Source of the DNA: Nigrospora sphaerica
Taxonomy: Eukaryota; Ascomycota; Sordariomycetes; Amphisphaeriales; Apiosporaceae
Assembly (NCBI GenBank): GCA_018287875.1
Contig: JAGVVL010000013.1
Location: 1,116,001-1,180,000, forward strand
Direction: 5' to 3'
DNA: 64,000 nucleotides
Positions 45,604 to 57,531 of this stretch are shown here, in pieces (position 1 is the stretch's first letter; each line of letters starts with the position of its first letter). Both the position numbers and the translations under genes were made by a program. The notes beneath the pieces were generated by a model. That model was given only the letters and a program-made list of their open reading frames with translations, did no database searches and was not told the origin of the DNA.

Positions 45604-46747
45604 TGTCTCTCACTTCCCCGCCTTCCCCGCAGGAAATAGGTGACAAGGAGCTGATACCTGAATGTAATGCAGCCTCATACTGGATCTGGATATGTATTGG
45701 TCGAAATGAACCAATAGCATGGTGTGTAGCCATAGGCGGATGTTTTAGTGTTTTGGCCAATGGTGATGATGGCAGAGTCACTTAGCTGGCCTGGAGCCTA
45801 CAGTTGACCTTGTATCTTTTGAACCAGTGTCCTGATGCAATATTTTATGGTCATGTGAGAGGCGTAGCTTATTCAACTCGGCTACAGCGAGGCTAAACAA
45901 TCGGTGTGAAGAATATGATGAAGCCCTATTTGGAGTCTGATACGTAACGGACCTGGGGCCCTGCCAATCTGGGGCAGCTGTCAAGGCCCTGCCGCCTGAT
46001 GAAGTGGGGGCCGTGTGTTCGAGAGTATATAATCCCAGCAGCGCCGCCAGCGCCGCAGCAGATAGTTTAATCTTTACCTTCTGTTTGACCCCCTCTACTT
46101 TACGTGTCAGAGTCACTGGGATATGACCAGGAAGGAAAATGTGATTTTATCCATTCTGACGGGAGTGCAGGGCTCTAGAGAATGACTTCGTGATCGGGGG
46201 CCCCTTTCCCCCTGTCTGAAGCTGTTGTTGCCTTGTATATCGAATTCCCATTGGTCAAGCTCTCCTTAAACAGTGCTGTTACGCGAAAAGTCTATGGTTC
46301 CGCATACACTACACCCCAACCCACCATCCCCGACTCTTTCTCTGCATTCTTTTCTGCACCTCGGCAGTCTAGCTGTACGGTTCTACCCTACTTTTATGCC
46401 TTCATTTGTGGCTCACGGAGCCGGGATCTATTTACAGATGCGCTGCGACTGTGATCGTAGCTATGGCATTGCAGTAGCCATGAGAGTAGCCGCAGCAGCA
46501 ATGGAAATTTGCAACTATTCTCATAGGCTGGAGTTAGGTCCATTAGGAATGAATGATTAAGGAGGTTCCACAACTCTTCATTTTCTTCCTCGCTAATTGA
46601 AATTGCTGCTCTCCATCCCATCCAGTTGAATCATCTTTTAGCAAGGTCGGTAACCTCAGCCGTGTTTGATATAAAGTGGAAGAACAAGGAAAAAAATCAA
46701 TCAGGGTGCAACAGCGCTACACCTGTTGTAGGAAAAAGGCAAAAGAT
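45604..46747. other. Intergenic, no gene seen
   Basis: Upstream flank of the pseudogene and downstream flank of tRNA-Ala, including T-runs on the minus strand just after the tRNA (46736-46744 region). Confidence 0.4.
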
Positions 46748-46831
46748 TGGACGCTGTGGGAATTGAACCCACGACCTTTCCTAAGCTTCGGCAGATGCGA
46801 AAGGAAAATCATACCCCTAGACCAAGCGCCC
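46748..46831 (-). tRNA. tRNA-Ala(CGC) with 12-nt intron
   Basis: Acceptor GGGCGCT pairs with AGCGTCC and includes G3-U70, the alanine identity element; the discriminator is A. The anticodon stem is TTCCT/AGGAA, with loop TTCGCA, then a 12-nt intron (TCTGCCGAAGCT) and T38. The T arm is GTGGG-TTCAATT-CCCAC. The anticodon is CGC. T4 and T5 runs follow within 20 nt as terminators. Confidence 0.85.
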
Positions 46832-47763
46832 CGTATGATAAACTTAAACTTATGTCAAGATACAAAGTAAAAATGAATAAGCACAGCCCGAGCAAATCAG
46901 ACACCGGCTGCCTAATTGGGACGGCAGATACACGGCTATGTAGTAAGCGGCAAAGTCCGCACCAACGAGGAATCAATACATAAAATGAATGCTCTAACGA
47001 CTACCTAAAGTAAATAGGCAGACGGCGGGCAGATTGGCGACTTTAAAGGCATAGATATTGGAAAATATGGAGGGCGACAACAGGTCGAAGAGAGGGCAAT
47101 GCCAGACAAGCAGGGTGCATCATTACCACGAGCTATTCGCCTATTCCACTACCTTGTTCGAGTGTGCGCCAACAAGTATTGTTGTCTTCATTACTGCCTT
47201 AAAATTTAAATACAGTTCCTTTTGGGTACACTTGGTTCTTATTTTTATCGCATGTTGCGTTTCCGCACTTGGCCGGGCGTCGAAGTAGGGCCGTTGCCGT
47301 TCCAGTTAACGGAACGGAGATCATCTATGTTGTGTCGCTTAGAGTACGACAGAGAGGCAAAAAAACATACAACACCGAGGATTCCCAGGTCGTCACCGAC
47401 CCTAGTACTAATTCGGCGCTTTCCAGCTTATCTATGGGAGAGCAGACGGGATCCCGAGTTTTCTGGAAGCTATGATCGTATGTGATGGTAAAGGAAGCAA
47501 AGAAAGTACATAAATATTGCTCCGGTCTTAAGTTGGGGTGTTCCTTTGAGTTGGATGGTAGACATGCTAACTGGCGAGGCAGTACAGGGTAGGGTCGCTC
47601 TCATTTTGACTTCATAGCTGCTGCCAACCTGGCCCAAATTCAATGTGGACAGACCCATACTGTAGTGCAGTCGGTTGACTGTATTTAGAGCCTCTTCTCA
47701 TAATGCTGCTTTCGGCTCTACTCACTAACACATCTTATCTTGCCCAGATGGTTGTCTTCGTCA
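46832..47763. other. Intergenic, no gene seen
   Basis: Short ORFs on both strands without motifs. Confidence 0.4.
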
Positions 47764-48546
47764 CTAATAACAGTTCGGACTAGTAGCCGTGCCGGATGGA
47801 TTGTCACCCACGGTGCTCCGCCGGCGCACGAGAGCATTCTCCCGAGCCTGCGGAACTGCCACGGCAACATCCATGCGCCGCCTTTTTCCGGCTTGGCCGG
47901 CCAGGGTGCCGTTCGGAAGCGTTGTGGTAGCGCGTTTGAAGCGCCGGATGCTCTCGATCTCGGCCATGTCGAGGGCGGACAGACCGTCGCCGTAGCGGCC
48001 TACGAGATCGCGGCACGCGTTGGCGACCTTGACCACAGCCTGAATGACGGGCAGCATGTAAACGCGGGCGGCGTAGACCCACGACATGTGCTCGAGTGTC
48101 GCCGCGTCCGTCTTCCAGATTTCCTTCATGGCCTCGGCGCCGCGTTGGTACCGTTGCGTCGTGCCCTTGCCGCTAGGGACCGGCACGCGGTCGCGGGCCC
48201 AGTCGATGGGCGGCATGACGGCACCGGCTTTCCATGCGTCGTATTGCATAACCTCGTACGGCTTCATCGCCTTGCGGGCTTTGGTCTCGGCTTGGAAATC
48301 ATAGCGGGCTTCCTGCCAGAATTCGGTCTGGATGGCAACACTGCCGCCGTTCTGGGCGATGCGGGCCAGCGCCTCGAGTTTGTCCGTCATGGTGTCGAGT
48401 TCATGTTGGCACGTCGGAGCCTGTACGTGCTCGGATGGCAGGGGCGGACACGAGTCTTCGTCGGTCCTTTGTCGTTTCGGACTGCCCGGTACGGTATCGA
48501 AGTCCTCGAGGGGTGTGGGTCTGGCTTTTCTCTTTTGCTGAGACAT
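47764..48546 (-). CDS. Hypothetical protein with nuclear-type basic motifs
   Basis: A single exon of 260 residues starts at ATG 48546 (MSQQKRKARPTPLEDFD); the frame upstream has only a TTG. Basic clusters KRKARP and SPKRQRTDED near the N-terminus and GKRRRMD near the C-terminus look like nuclear localisation signals. The middle is helical, with regions suggestive of coiled coil (HELDTMTDKLEALARIA) and many aromatic residues (WQEARYDFQ, YDAWKAG). I recognise no domain. An overlapping plus-strand ORF of similar length was rejected on composition. Confidence 0.6.
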   Translation of the reverse strand: MSQQKRKARPTPLEDFDTVPGSPKRQRTDEDSCPPLPSEHVQAPTCQHELDTMTDKLEALARIAQNGGSVAIQTEFWQEARYDFQAETKARKAMKPYEVMQYDAWKAGAVMPPIDWARDRVPVPSGKGTTQRYQRGAEAMKEIWKTDAATLEHMSWVYAARVYMLPVIQAVVKVANACRDLVGRYGDGLSALDMAEIESIRRFKRATTTLPNGTLAGQAGKRRRMDVAVAVPQARENALVRRRSTVGDNPSGTATSPNCY

Positions 48547-49330
48547 CTTGTGTGGCGGAAAGTTCACGGTTAAGGAGTTCAAATATTGAGAGAAGGGATT
48601 GACTCGGATGCCCCGGACGTCGTGGAAGGTGAGTTCAATTTATTGCCAAACAAGAGCAGTAATCAAAACAGTGAGGGGTAGGAGACATGGCTTTCGGCAG
48701 CATGCACATTTCATGCCGTCGAGCACGTGATTAACATGCTGGTATCCGCGTCCCCTGCCACCACGAAGAGGTGCGGTCGAAAATGGATAGGAAACAAAGG
48801 AAATGTGACGAGGCTGGGGTAGAAGCGGTTGGACCGTGACGCAGACATGCAAGGGGGAAAAGGAAGTCAATGGCTGCCATAAGGGCAGAAGCGCAACCTT
48901 ATTTTGATCGCAGCCCTATTCACCAATGTTTAGGACGATACATTACGCCACAGACACACACACACATATACACACACTCTGTCTCTCTCTCTCTCTAGCT
49001 CTCTCTTTCTCTCCATCTCTTTCTTCCCCGGGGAAATCCTAGTATACAGTCCCATCTCTATATTGCCATAGCCACGGGCTTTTGTGGTAGTCTGTCCAGC
49101 GCCCCTATGAAGCATGGAGAGAAGTTCCAAGCAATCTCAAAGTTGTGTAAAGAGTGTAGAGGGAGATGTTGCGAGTTTCTTCCCCCCCGCTGTGTCCTCA
49201 GCCGGATTCCATCAGCCAACTATCTCTTTCCCCGGTTAACCATGTACCCATACTCCAAGGTCATGATCAAAGAACTCCATTGAAAAAAAAACCTCCCAAA
49301 AAGGAAACTCTTTTTGAGAGGTTCGTTGGT
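48547..49330. other. Intergenic with a CA/CT microsatellite
   Basis: A composite CA, TA and CT/TC dinucleotide tract lies at about 48951-49016. No gene recognised. T-runs on the minus strand near 49284-49316 can terminate the tRNA-Ser transcript. Confidence 0.5.
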
Positions 49331-49430
49331 CGACACGAGCAGGATTTGAACCTGCGCTCCCGAAGGAATAAGATAACCTGAACTGAGGAGGAATTCGAGT
49401 CTTACGCAATAACCACTCTGCCATCGTGCC
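49331..49430 (-). tRNA. tRNA-Ser(CGA) with 19-nt intron and long variable arm
   Basis: Acceptor GGCACGA/TCGTGTC with discriminator G (serine-type), D stem GCA/TGC, and anticodon stem TAAGA/TCTTA around CTCGAA. A 19-nt intron follows position 37. The long variable arm is a TCC-TTCG-GGA hairpin. The T arm is GCAGG-TTCAAAT-CCTGC. Confidence 0.88.
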
Positions 49431-50466
49431 TTGTGGGATTCATGAAAATAAATTTGTACTATCGTGATACTTATCCAGGAAAATGGTCGCCACAAAAGGA
49501 CGGGAGGAATAAGCCGTACCGAAGGTGGTGGTCAATCGGGTGGGAGCCCAGATGGACCGGGAATGCAATGACTGGAACTATAGGAGGACTTCAATAACCC
49601 CCTCATCGCCAAGAAGCGCTTCTCTGGGTTTCTTGGCTGTCTCTATTAGGTGGGCGGCTTTACAACAGCAGATGCTTGAATTACGGTATGACGGCGGAAA
49701 CATGACTTATCTGTATACTCAAAAGCTTACTTGCGGGTAAACATCGGGTCATCCATCAGGCGAGCAGCGATGGACACTTTTCAGCGGGACACCCTTCAAG
49801 CTCCTCGGTCATTAAGATCTGGCGCCGTCAGCCATCCCGACTAGGTTTGGCGCCGTGGACGTGCTTACCCACTTCCGTTAATTACTAGGATATTGTTCGA
49901 GAAGAGGCCCGTGATGTGTCATTCACCCCCAAGGCCACTTGGACCAGGCTTGGAGTCCTTTGTGTGTCCGCACCGCCGTTGTCCAAATATTTTCGCAGAG
50001 CGTAGATTCGAGGCTGCTGCCGAAGGCGGGAGCTACCACGAAACCCAGACGGCGCAGCGAGGCATGGCGAGAACCCTCCCTGGCCTGCACCGGTCGGATG
50101 ACTTTCCGACCAATTCATATGATGCGCCATTTGATACTATGTACCTAGTGTGTCCACTCATCACACGAGAGGTGTTTCCAGGCGACGGATCTGCAGCCTA
50201 AACGTGGGATCGGGACAGCATCGTGTGTGGATCCCACGTGCAAATACAGTTTCATCGATCCTACAACATGAAACGGGTTATCACTATTTGGGAAGTTGTT
50301 GAACGAACCCCTTTACAGCATTAATGAGGTATTTTACCACTAGTAATGGACAGATACAGGATGGTGTCGTTCCGTTCCAATTTATGTATTCTGAACATGC
50401 GCTTCCAGCGGCATCTTGGCAACTACCAGCACCGTCCGTACTCTTCCCGGTTGCGAGGCCGATAAA
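49431..50466. other. Intergenic, phytase promoter side
   Basis: No gene recognised. The short ORFs at 49885-50201 have no motif. Confidence 0.4.
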
Positions 50467-51949
50467 ATGACGTGCCTACCAATCCCTCTAGGCCGCGTGC
50501 CTTTCCGGCTGTTGCTCGTGCTCACCAGGTAAGACCATGACATTCAATCATTGTTCGAACCTGACATTAACCGCGAAACCTACCAGCGTGCTATGCACAG
50601 CTGCTATCTCCGTGGAGGACGATGGTCTCACTAACAAGACCTACTTGGATGCATCTGAGATTACGCGCAACTGGGGTGCTCATGCCCCCTTCACGTCGCT
50701 CGCGGTGAACGGCTCGGACGAGACACCGCGCGGTTGCACCGTCACGTTCGCTCAGGTGTTTTCCCGCCACGGCGCGCGGTTTCCCACGTCGGGCAACACG
50801 CGGCGCATCCAGGCGGCGCTCAAGAAGGTGGATGCGGCTCTGGGTACGACCGATGCGTCACTTCCTGCGAACTACGCCTTTCTCCGTAACTACACCTACG
50901 CATTGGGCCAGGACAACTTGACGCAGTTTGGCGAGCAGGAACTGGTCGAGTCGGGCCGCGAGTTCTTCTTGCGGTACAGCAGCGTTGGCGGCGGTGCTTC
51001 GGCGCCCTTTGTCCGCGCCGCCGGCAGCCCACGCGTCGTGCAGTCGGCCCGGAATTTCACTCAGGGATACAACGCTGCCGCCGCCGGCCGCCAGGGCGCG
51101 TCCCCGCCGATCCCGGCCGACTTCTTGATCATCCCCGAGGGCGCCGAGAGCAACAACACGCTGCACGTCGAGACGTGTCGCGCCTTTGAGAACGAGGTGC
51201 CGTTTGCGACGCTTGGAGATGTCAAAGACCAGGAATGGGCAGCCGTCTTCACGCCGCCTATCGCGGCCCGGCTCAACACGGACCTCGGGGCGGCAAAGCT
51301 CGATGGCAATGACACGGTCGCGCTCATGGACCTGTGCACCTTTGAGACCGTGGCATCCCCCACTGGCGCCCTCTCGCCCTTTTGCGGCTTGTTCACCGAC
51401 GACGAGTGGGCGGCGTACGCCTTCCACCAAGACCTTGACAAGTACTTCGGCGACGGGCCAGGCAACCCGCTGGGGCCGACGCAGGGCGTGGGCTGGGTCA
51501 ACGAGCTGCTGTCGCGCCTGACGGACGCGCCCGTTGCCGACGCTACGGCCACCAACGCCACCCTCGACGCCGCCGACGCCGCCGCCACCTTTCCGCTCCG
51601 CCGGGCCCTGTACGCTGACTTCTCGCACGACACGCAGATGACGTCAGTCCTGGCGGCGCTGCGCCTCCTCGACGGCGCCGCGGCCGCCGGCGGCCTCGAT
51701 CCGGCGGCCCCCGGCTCGGCGCGCGCCGCCGGCTACAGCACCTTCGCGACGGTGCCCTTCGCGGCGCGCCTCTACGTCGAGAAGATGACGTGCGCGGACC
51801 GGCCCGGCGAGCTCGTGCGCGTGCTCGTCAACGACGCCGTGCAGCCGCTCGCCTTCTGCGGCGCGGATGCGCTGGGGCGTTGCTCGTTGGACGCTTTCGT
51901 CACCAGTCAGGAGTTTGCGAGGTCTGGGGGGAAATGGGACGAGTGCTGA
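50467..51949 (+). CDS. Secreted histidine acid phosphatase (3-phytase-like)
   Basis: Exon 1 (50467-50528) encodes a hydrophobic signal peptide and joins exon 2 (50587-51949) over a 58-bp intron, giving 474 residues. The active-site block FSRHGARFPT holds the RHGxRxP motif (Arg81, His82; His82 is the phosphate-accepting residue). The distal block ADFSHDTQM carries the HD pair (His368, Asp369), the proton donor. Many N-glycosylation sites (NGS, NKT, NYT, NLT, NFT, NNT, NDT, NAT) and eight or more cysteines fit a secreted glycoprotein. The family releases phosphate from phytate and other phosphomonoesters outside the cell. The exon is much more GC-rich than its surroundings, with a low-complexity alanine-rich stretch (DAADAAATFP and LDGAAAAGGLDPAAPGS) in the last third. 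A phosphate-starvation control would be expected but was not demonstrated. Confidence 0.9.
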
Positions 51950-52458
51950 GGGTGAATACTCTGTTGCATTTTGAGAAAGACTGAGTGGATCACATGACAG
52001 CCGTCTGCATCGTTGATTCAATCTGGTGTACAGAGCGGCCTGTGGCGTGGAATATATCGCACACTGACCCCCGCCGGCGGCGAACGTACTCCGTAGGACG
52101 CCCAGGCCGCCAAGTCGCACACGCAATATGGATGGCCATCTCGCCCAGAGGGACATTGAAGAGGAGATGGCTGGTTAGGATGGTCTGCGTACGCGCATTA
52201 TTCCGTGTTCGGACTCAGGGGTGCATGCTCGGCATCGTAACGGCCGTGGTTCTTTCTTTTGATGAGTTGGATAGCAAGCTGGCAGACCTTATATTTGTTT
52301 GTGTGACGTTATTCGTGGACTTGAAACCCCAGGCGGACTCTTAGATGTGTATCAAGCAGGCTATCCGTCCGCAAGGCTGAACCACGGTGATGCGAACGAG
52401 ATCTTTGCCGGGACCGGCCGTCGCGACACCAATGTAAATTTAATCGGCCGTTACGACC
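51950..52458. other. Intergenic between phytase and LINE copy B
   Basis: No gene recognised. A run of A residues (about 52460-52475) marks the beginning of the LINE 5' sequence. Confidence 0.4.
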
Positions 52459-52681
52459 CAAAAAAAAAAAAAAAACTTTTGAAACCGACCCCACATAGCG
52501 ATAACTTCACAACCACGACTCTATAAGCTACCGGATAGCCCGGAAACTGTTCCTGGGGCTTCATTTAGCCTAGAAATGGTCGATTCACCACCCTCGAGGC
52601 AAAGCGCGGGTGGTGGGAGCCGCCATAGGCCCGCCCCACCCCCCGAGCCGTCACCTCCGGACTCAAGAACACCATCGCCAG
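52459..52681 (+). mobile_element. Extra LINE 5' end (about 223 bp) directly before copy B
   Basis: This segment repeats the start of the element: A-run, CTTTTGAAACCGACCCC, 5' untranslated region and the first 35 or so codons of ORF1. It stops abruptly after CACCATCGCCAGA. The second, complete 5' end follows at 52682 with no spacer. The two units are nearly identical. It is either a truncated insertion or a tandem promoter duplication. Confidence 0.85.
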
Positions 52682-52798
52682 AGGAAAAAAAAAAAAACTT
52701 TTCGAAACCGACCCCACACAGCGATAACTTCACAACCACGAATCTGTAAGCTACCGGATAGCCCGGAAACTGTTCCTAGGGCTTCATTTAGCCTAGAA

Positions 52799-54157
52799 AT
52801 GGTCGATTCACCACCCTCGAGGCAAAGCGCGGGTGGCGGGAGCCGCCATAGGCCCGCCCCACCCCCCGAGCCGTCACCTCCGGACTCAAGAACACCATCG
52901 CTAAGCAGCAACACGGCACCTGGACGCAGTCCAGAAGCCATTCGCAGCACCGTAATCAGCCTCAGACGCTTCTTAGCTGGTGATTCCGATGTTACGACCC
53001 TGGTCGCAGCTATACAAGCCGCCATCCCGGTCCTAGAGGCGGCAGCTAAGGAACCAGATAGCCAGACTAGCATCGAGAGACGCATCGATGCCATCGAGAA
53101 CACGCTCCAGGCTATCCATAAGGATATCAAGGCCCCTAAGACATACGCTGCTGCTACCACCGCTATAACCGCCGCTCCCTTACCTAGAGCCCCTCAGATA
53201 GCTAAGGCGCTTCCTCCCCGTCAGGAACGAGAGATCACCATTAAGGCCACAGAGATAGAAGGACGCACCTACGCAGAGATCGTTCGCAAGGTCAACGCCG
53301 CCGCAGGGAGAGAGGCAGCAGTAGCAGCACGCAAGCTCCCTAGCGGAGACTACGCCATCATATGCAAGACAGCGGCGGAAAAACAAGCCCTAGAAGCCGA
53401 CCTAGACTGGACTGCCGAGGCCTTCGGAGAGAATGCCTCCATCCAGAAGAGAAAGATCCTAGTGGTGGCCCACGGTATCAACAAGGAAGCTATAGAGGTG
53501 AGCCAGGGGCAGCTAAAAGCCCAACTCCGAAACCAGCCTGGCGGCCCCATCGATGTCCTAGAAGCGAAGCTCCCTCGCAACGCTAAGACATCGTCTAGGA
53601 AGGTCATAACTCTATATATCGCAGTCGCCACGGTCTAACAAGCAGAACAACTATGCCGAGACGGCCTCATCTGGCAGTATGGCTATTATCTATACGAGCC
53701 TTTCGCTAAAGGAGCGCAGCTTAAGCAGTGTTACTGCTACTATCGATATGGACACATTGCCCGAGTCTGCCGCCATGCACGACGATGCGGGCTCTGCTCC
53801 TCGACTAAGCACGAGGAAAAAGAATGCCCGGAAACGGAGAATCAGAGCCGATATTGTTGTCCAGCATGCCGAGGACCACACACCGCGTGGTCTAAGGAGT
53901 GTCCAGTCCGCCAGGAGCAGGTCCAGATCGCCAAGGCTGCTTATATTACGAGACCGAAGGGATTCGCACTGCCCTCGCAAGAACACCCCAAGCCAACAGC
54001 TAAAAATTGGCAGACAGTACAGCCGCGGAAGCGTCGAGCAACCAGCTGCCGTACTAGAAGCACTGGCAGAGCCCGTAGCAGAACCCACGAAGAGATAGAC
54101 GACATGGACATCGAAACACCGGAGTCAACATTAAACAGCATCCACGCTCGACCATGA
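52799..54157 (+). pseudogene. LINE copy B ORF1 (gag-like), broken
   Basis: Starts at ATG 52799 and is open for 279 codons up to TAA 53636-53638, where copy C has CAA. The rest, including the zinc-knuckle region, can be followed to TGA 54155-54157 with frame damage near 53790. The first 230 or so codons differ from copy C at many positions that are not transitions. The later part is near-identical to copy C apart from RIP-type changes. Confidence 0.8.
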
Positions 54158-57100
54158 CAGCGCTAAGGATCCTACACTAGAACACGCAGAAAAGCAAGAA
54201 AGCACAGATCCCGGTAGTCGATGCCATCTCCGAAGAGTACGACGTCCTAGCTATCTAAGAGCCCTGGCGAAACCCAAATATACCGACTACCTACTGCCCG
54301 AGATCCTCTCTATACTACCTACTCTACGCAACTGAGGGAGGTAGGGCATGCATCTATATTAATAAGAAGTACACCCCAGCGCAGTGGACATACAAGGCGC
54401 AGCCAGATAGGTGTCGTATCACAATCTAACTACTAGACGGTCCTATAACGGTCGTCTGCATATACTCGCCTCCCCCTGGGTCCACTAGTAGATCGGACCT
54501 GCCAGCTATCGAAGCCCTCTATAACGAACCTTAGCTAAGACAAAAGTCCTCGTAGGAGACTTCAACGTCCACCACCCCGCCTGGGGAGGATATAACGTCC
54601 GACCCTATAGGGCAGCTAATAAGCTGCTCCAGCTAGCAGAATCCTGGAGACTCCAGCTAATCACACCCCCTAGAACACCGACATGGACACGAATAGGATG
54701 CGCAGACTCTACGATCGACCTAGCCTGGGCCACAGACGATCTCCGGGTCGCCTATAATAGATACGCACTGTACGCAGGGTCCGATCACCTCCCTTAGGTG
54801 ATACACATAGCTGGACCTTATATAGACCGCTAAGATAGACCACAACGTAGCTGGAAAACAGCTGACTATAACCAGGCAAAAGCAGAAGCGGCGCACCTAC
54901 CACAGCCAGGGCGACTCGAGACACTAGAAGAAATCGACAGCTACACCGAGACGTTAACTAAGGAGCTAACTCGGATAGCCGACCTAGTTGCCCCCCTCCG
55001 CTACTCTAAGGGGAGAGGCAAGGCCTGGTGGAACCACGACACAAAAAGAGCTATAGAGGAGGAGAGACGAGCCCAGCGAGCATGGCTATCCGACAGGACA
55101 GACGCAGCCTGGCGAGCTCTTCGGTAAACATCCCTTGCGAAAAAGAAAACGATCCGAGAAGCCAGGACGGCGTCCTGGAGACATATACTCCACAAGGCTT
55201 CTAATTAGCCAGCTAACGTCTGGAATATTGCGAGATAGGCAAGAACGGAAAGAGCAGCACCGCCGTTACCCCCAGCAGTCCCTACGCTCTACACATTACG
55301 TGGCGAAGCAACGACCTATAAGGAGAAAACAGAGGCCTTCCGTGAGAGGTTCTATCCCCTCCCTAAGGCTACGTACACTGGCTTCCGAATAACGAACCGG
55401 CTTATAGCGCCCCTTAATATAGATAGTAAGGTGATAGTAGAACAAGTTTAAGACGTCCTTACTAAAGCAGGCCAGTGGAAGGCACCTAAACTAGACCAGC
55501 TTTTAAACGGATTCCTTAAACGCCTAGGAAAGCCCCTCTTCTAGGCCTTAGCCTCCTTAGCGGAAGCGTGCTAGCATATAGGATACTATTTAAGAGCGTT
55601 CTAGAAAGCAGTCACCGTTATCCTCCGGAAGCTAGGAAAGCAGCCAAACAAGTATCACTAAGCCGGCGGATAGAGATCTATTACACTGCTCAATACTATA
55701 AGGAAAGCGATCGAGAGCTTACTAGCGTAACAGCTAGCTAGCTTTGCTGAAGAGAACAGACTGCTCCCGGATAAACAGATAGGCAACCGGAAAGGCCGCT
55801 CCACAGAAATAGCCTTACAGTTGCTAACGGACTTAGTCTGCATAGCCTGGAAATATAGAGGCGTAGTAACCCTTCTATCGCTGGATATTTCGGGCGCTTT
55901 CGACTTAGTCGACTATAGAAGGCTCCTTATTAACCTACAAGCACTAAGGGTCCTTATATGGACTATTAGCTAGATCCGAAGCTTCTTATTTAACCGGTCT
56001 ACTACGTTATTCTTCGACGGCCAGGAATCGGACGAGATCCCAGTCCTAGCAGGCGTCCCGCAGGGCTCACCCCTATCGCCTATCCTCTTCTGCCTTTATA
56101 CAGCCGGTCTCTATAAGGCCCTCCGCGCTGTATTAGAGATAGCCACTATAGCGTTTATAAACGATATAAACCTTGAGGGCTTCGGCTTAAACCTAGAGCA
56201 AACCTATAAGCAGCTAAAAGCCGCTTATAGGGTCTGTAAAGAATAGGCAGTCAGCCACGGTATAACTTTTACAGTCCAGAAATATCACCTAGTCCACTTC
56301 TCTCGAAGACGGAAAGGTCCGGATATAAAGATAGCTTTAGAAGGTCACGAAATCGAACTAGAAGACTCCTAACGCGTCCTTGGCATCCAGGTAGATAGAC
56401 GTCTCCGCTGGGACGTCTATATCCAGTCGATATCGAAGAAGATGGCGACATAAGTCTACGCTTTAAACCGGATAGCCGGCTCGATATAGGGCGCATCTCA
56501 CTAACGAGCCCGCTAAGTCTATATAACTGTTATACAGTCTGCGATAGGCTATGGAGCTTCAAAATGGCACCACCAGATCTCGAAAAATAGAGCCAAGGTA
56601 CTCAACGATATCCAGATAGAGTGCCTCCGAAAGGTCACAGGAGCTTTCAAAGCCGCAGCCACCACAGTACTAGAAACGGAATCTTACGTGTCCCCCTTAA
56701 ACACGTGGCTTAATAGAAGGGTGGCGGCATCGGAAGAGAGGCTCCAACAGCCGCATATCGCATCACTCATCTAAGCGAGATACGAAAGCGCAGCTAGATA
56801 GATCCTAACAAGACCGACTCGCCGGCGCAGACCGAAAGGCCCCGACGCTCCCGATTGTAAGAGGTAGCTAAACGAATAGCTAGCTAGAGACTCAGCATAT
56901 AAGGTTAAAGAGAGAGACTAGCTTTAAAGATAGCAATAAGTATAGCAAAATTAAATAACATAAACACCGGCAATAACTAAGATGCCGCTAAATAAGCACG
57001 TCCTTAAGCTTTATAAGGGACTTTATAAAGCCGAGAGCTCCATCCTTATTTAAGCGAGGACTAGTAAAATTAGGCTGCGAGACTTCCTTTTTAAGCGTAG

Positions 57101-57341
57101 GGTCCCAGGTTTCGACAGCCCCTGGTGCGCCTGCGGTCAGGGCAGGGAGACCGTCTAGTATATCCTCGTTTTCTGCCCACGGGAAAGAGAAAGACGAGAG
57201 CATCTCGTCCAAGCTCTAGGAGGACCGATAGACACGGACAGGATGCTCGACACCCCAGGAAAAGCAGGAATCATCGTAAGATGGCTACTCCGCTCCGGAA
57301 GGCTGGACATGTTCCAGCTAGCAAATCAACTTATCAGCTAG
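54154..57341 (+). pseudogene. LINE copy B ORF2 (endonuclease-reverse transcriptase), destroyed
   Basis: Starts with ATG inside the ORF1 stop (ATGA). Endonuclease, reverse transcriptase and C-terminal zinc-binding blocks can be recognised by alignment to copy C. The frame contains numerous TAG and TAA codons from the first 10 codons on (for example TGG-to-TAG in the LHWNTQ block). Confidence 0.85.
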
Positions 57342-57531
57342 GAAGCGGGCGCGCTGAGCCCGATCTCGGTATAGCAGGTCAAAGAGAAGATAGAAGCGGT
57401 ACGACGCAGCGGAACCTAGGTTTTTCACCCGGCCGGACGTCAGCCCGGAACGGTTTTCCTAGGCTAAGATGCGCAGGGGGTCCTCATGGCCTAGATAGGT
57501 CGCTAGGTGTAAGAATAATAATAATAATAGA

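Larger units (their letters stand above)
52682..57531 (+). mobile_element. Tad1-like LINE, copy B, heavily RIP-mutated
   Basis: Full-length in extent (about 4.85 kb), from A-run and 5' untranslated region to the AAT/TAA repeats near 57516-57531. It aligns end to end with copy C. ORF1 is open to a TAA at 53636 and then decays; ORF2 has dozens of stops. Differences from copy C in ORF2 are almost all C-to-T and G-to-A, with many TGG-to-TAG and CAG-to-TAG changes, the RIP pattern. No matching target-site duplication was found, perhaps because of the duplicated 5' end or later rearrangement. Confidence 0.88.

Noticed and set aside
47740..48573. 277-codon plus-strand ORF
   Set aside because: Antisense to the minus-strand gene that has nuclear-type motifs and a better start; the plus reading has no motif.
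48951..49016. Possible CRISPR-like or satellite array
   Set aside because: It is a simple CA/CT dinucleotide microsatellite. No CRISPR array is present anywhere, as expected for a fungus.
50858..51628. 256-codon minus-strand ORF
   Set aside because: Antisense shadow of the phytase exon with its RHGxRxP and HD motifs.
52610..53638. 342-codon reading starting in the first LINE 5' unit
   Set aside because: The extra N-terminus is translated 5' untranslated DNA of the second unit; ORF1 starts at 52799.
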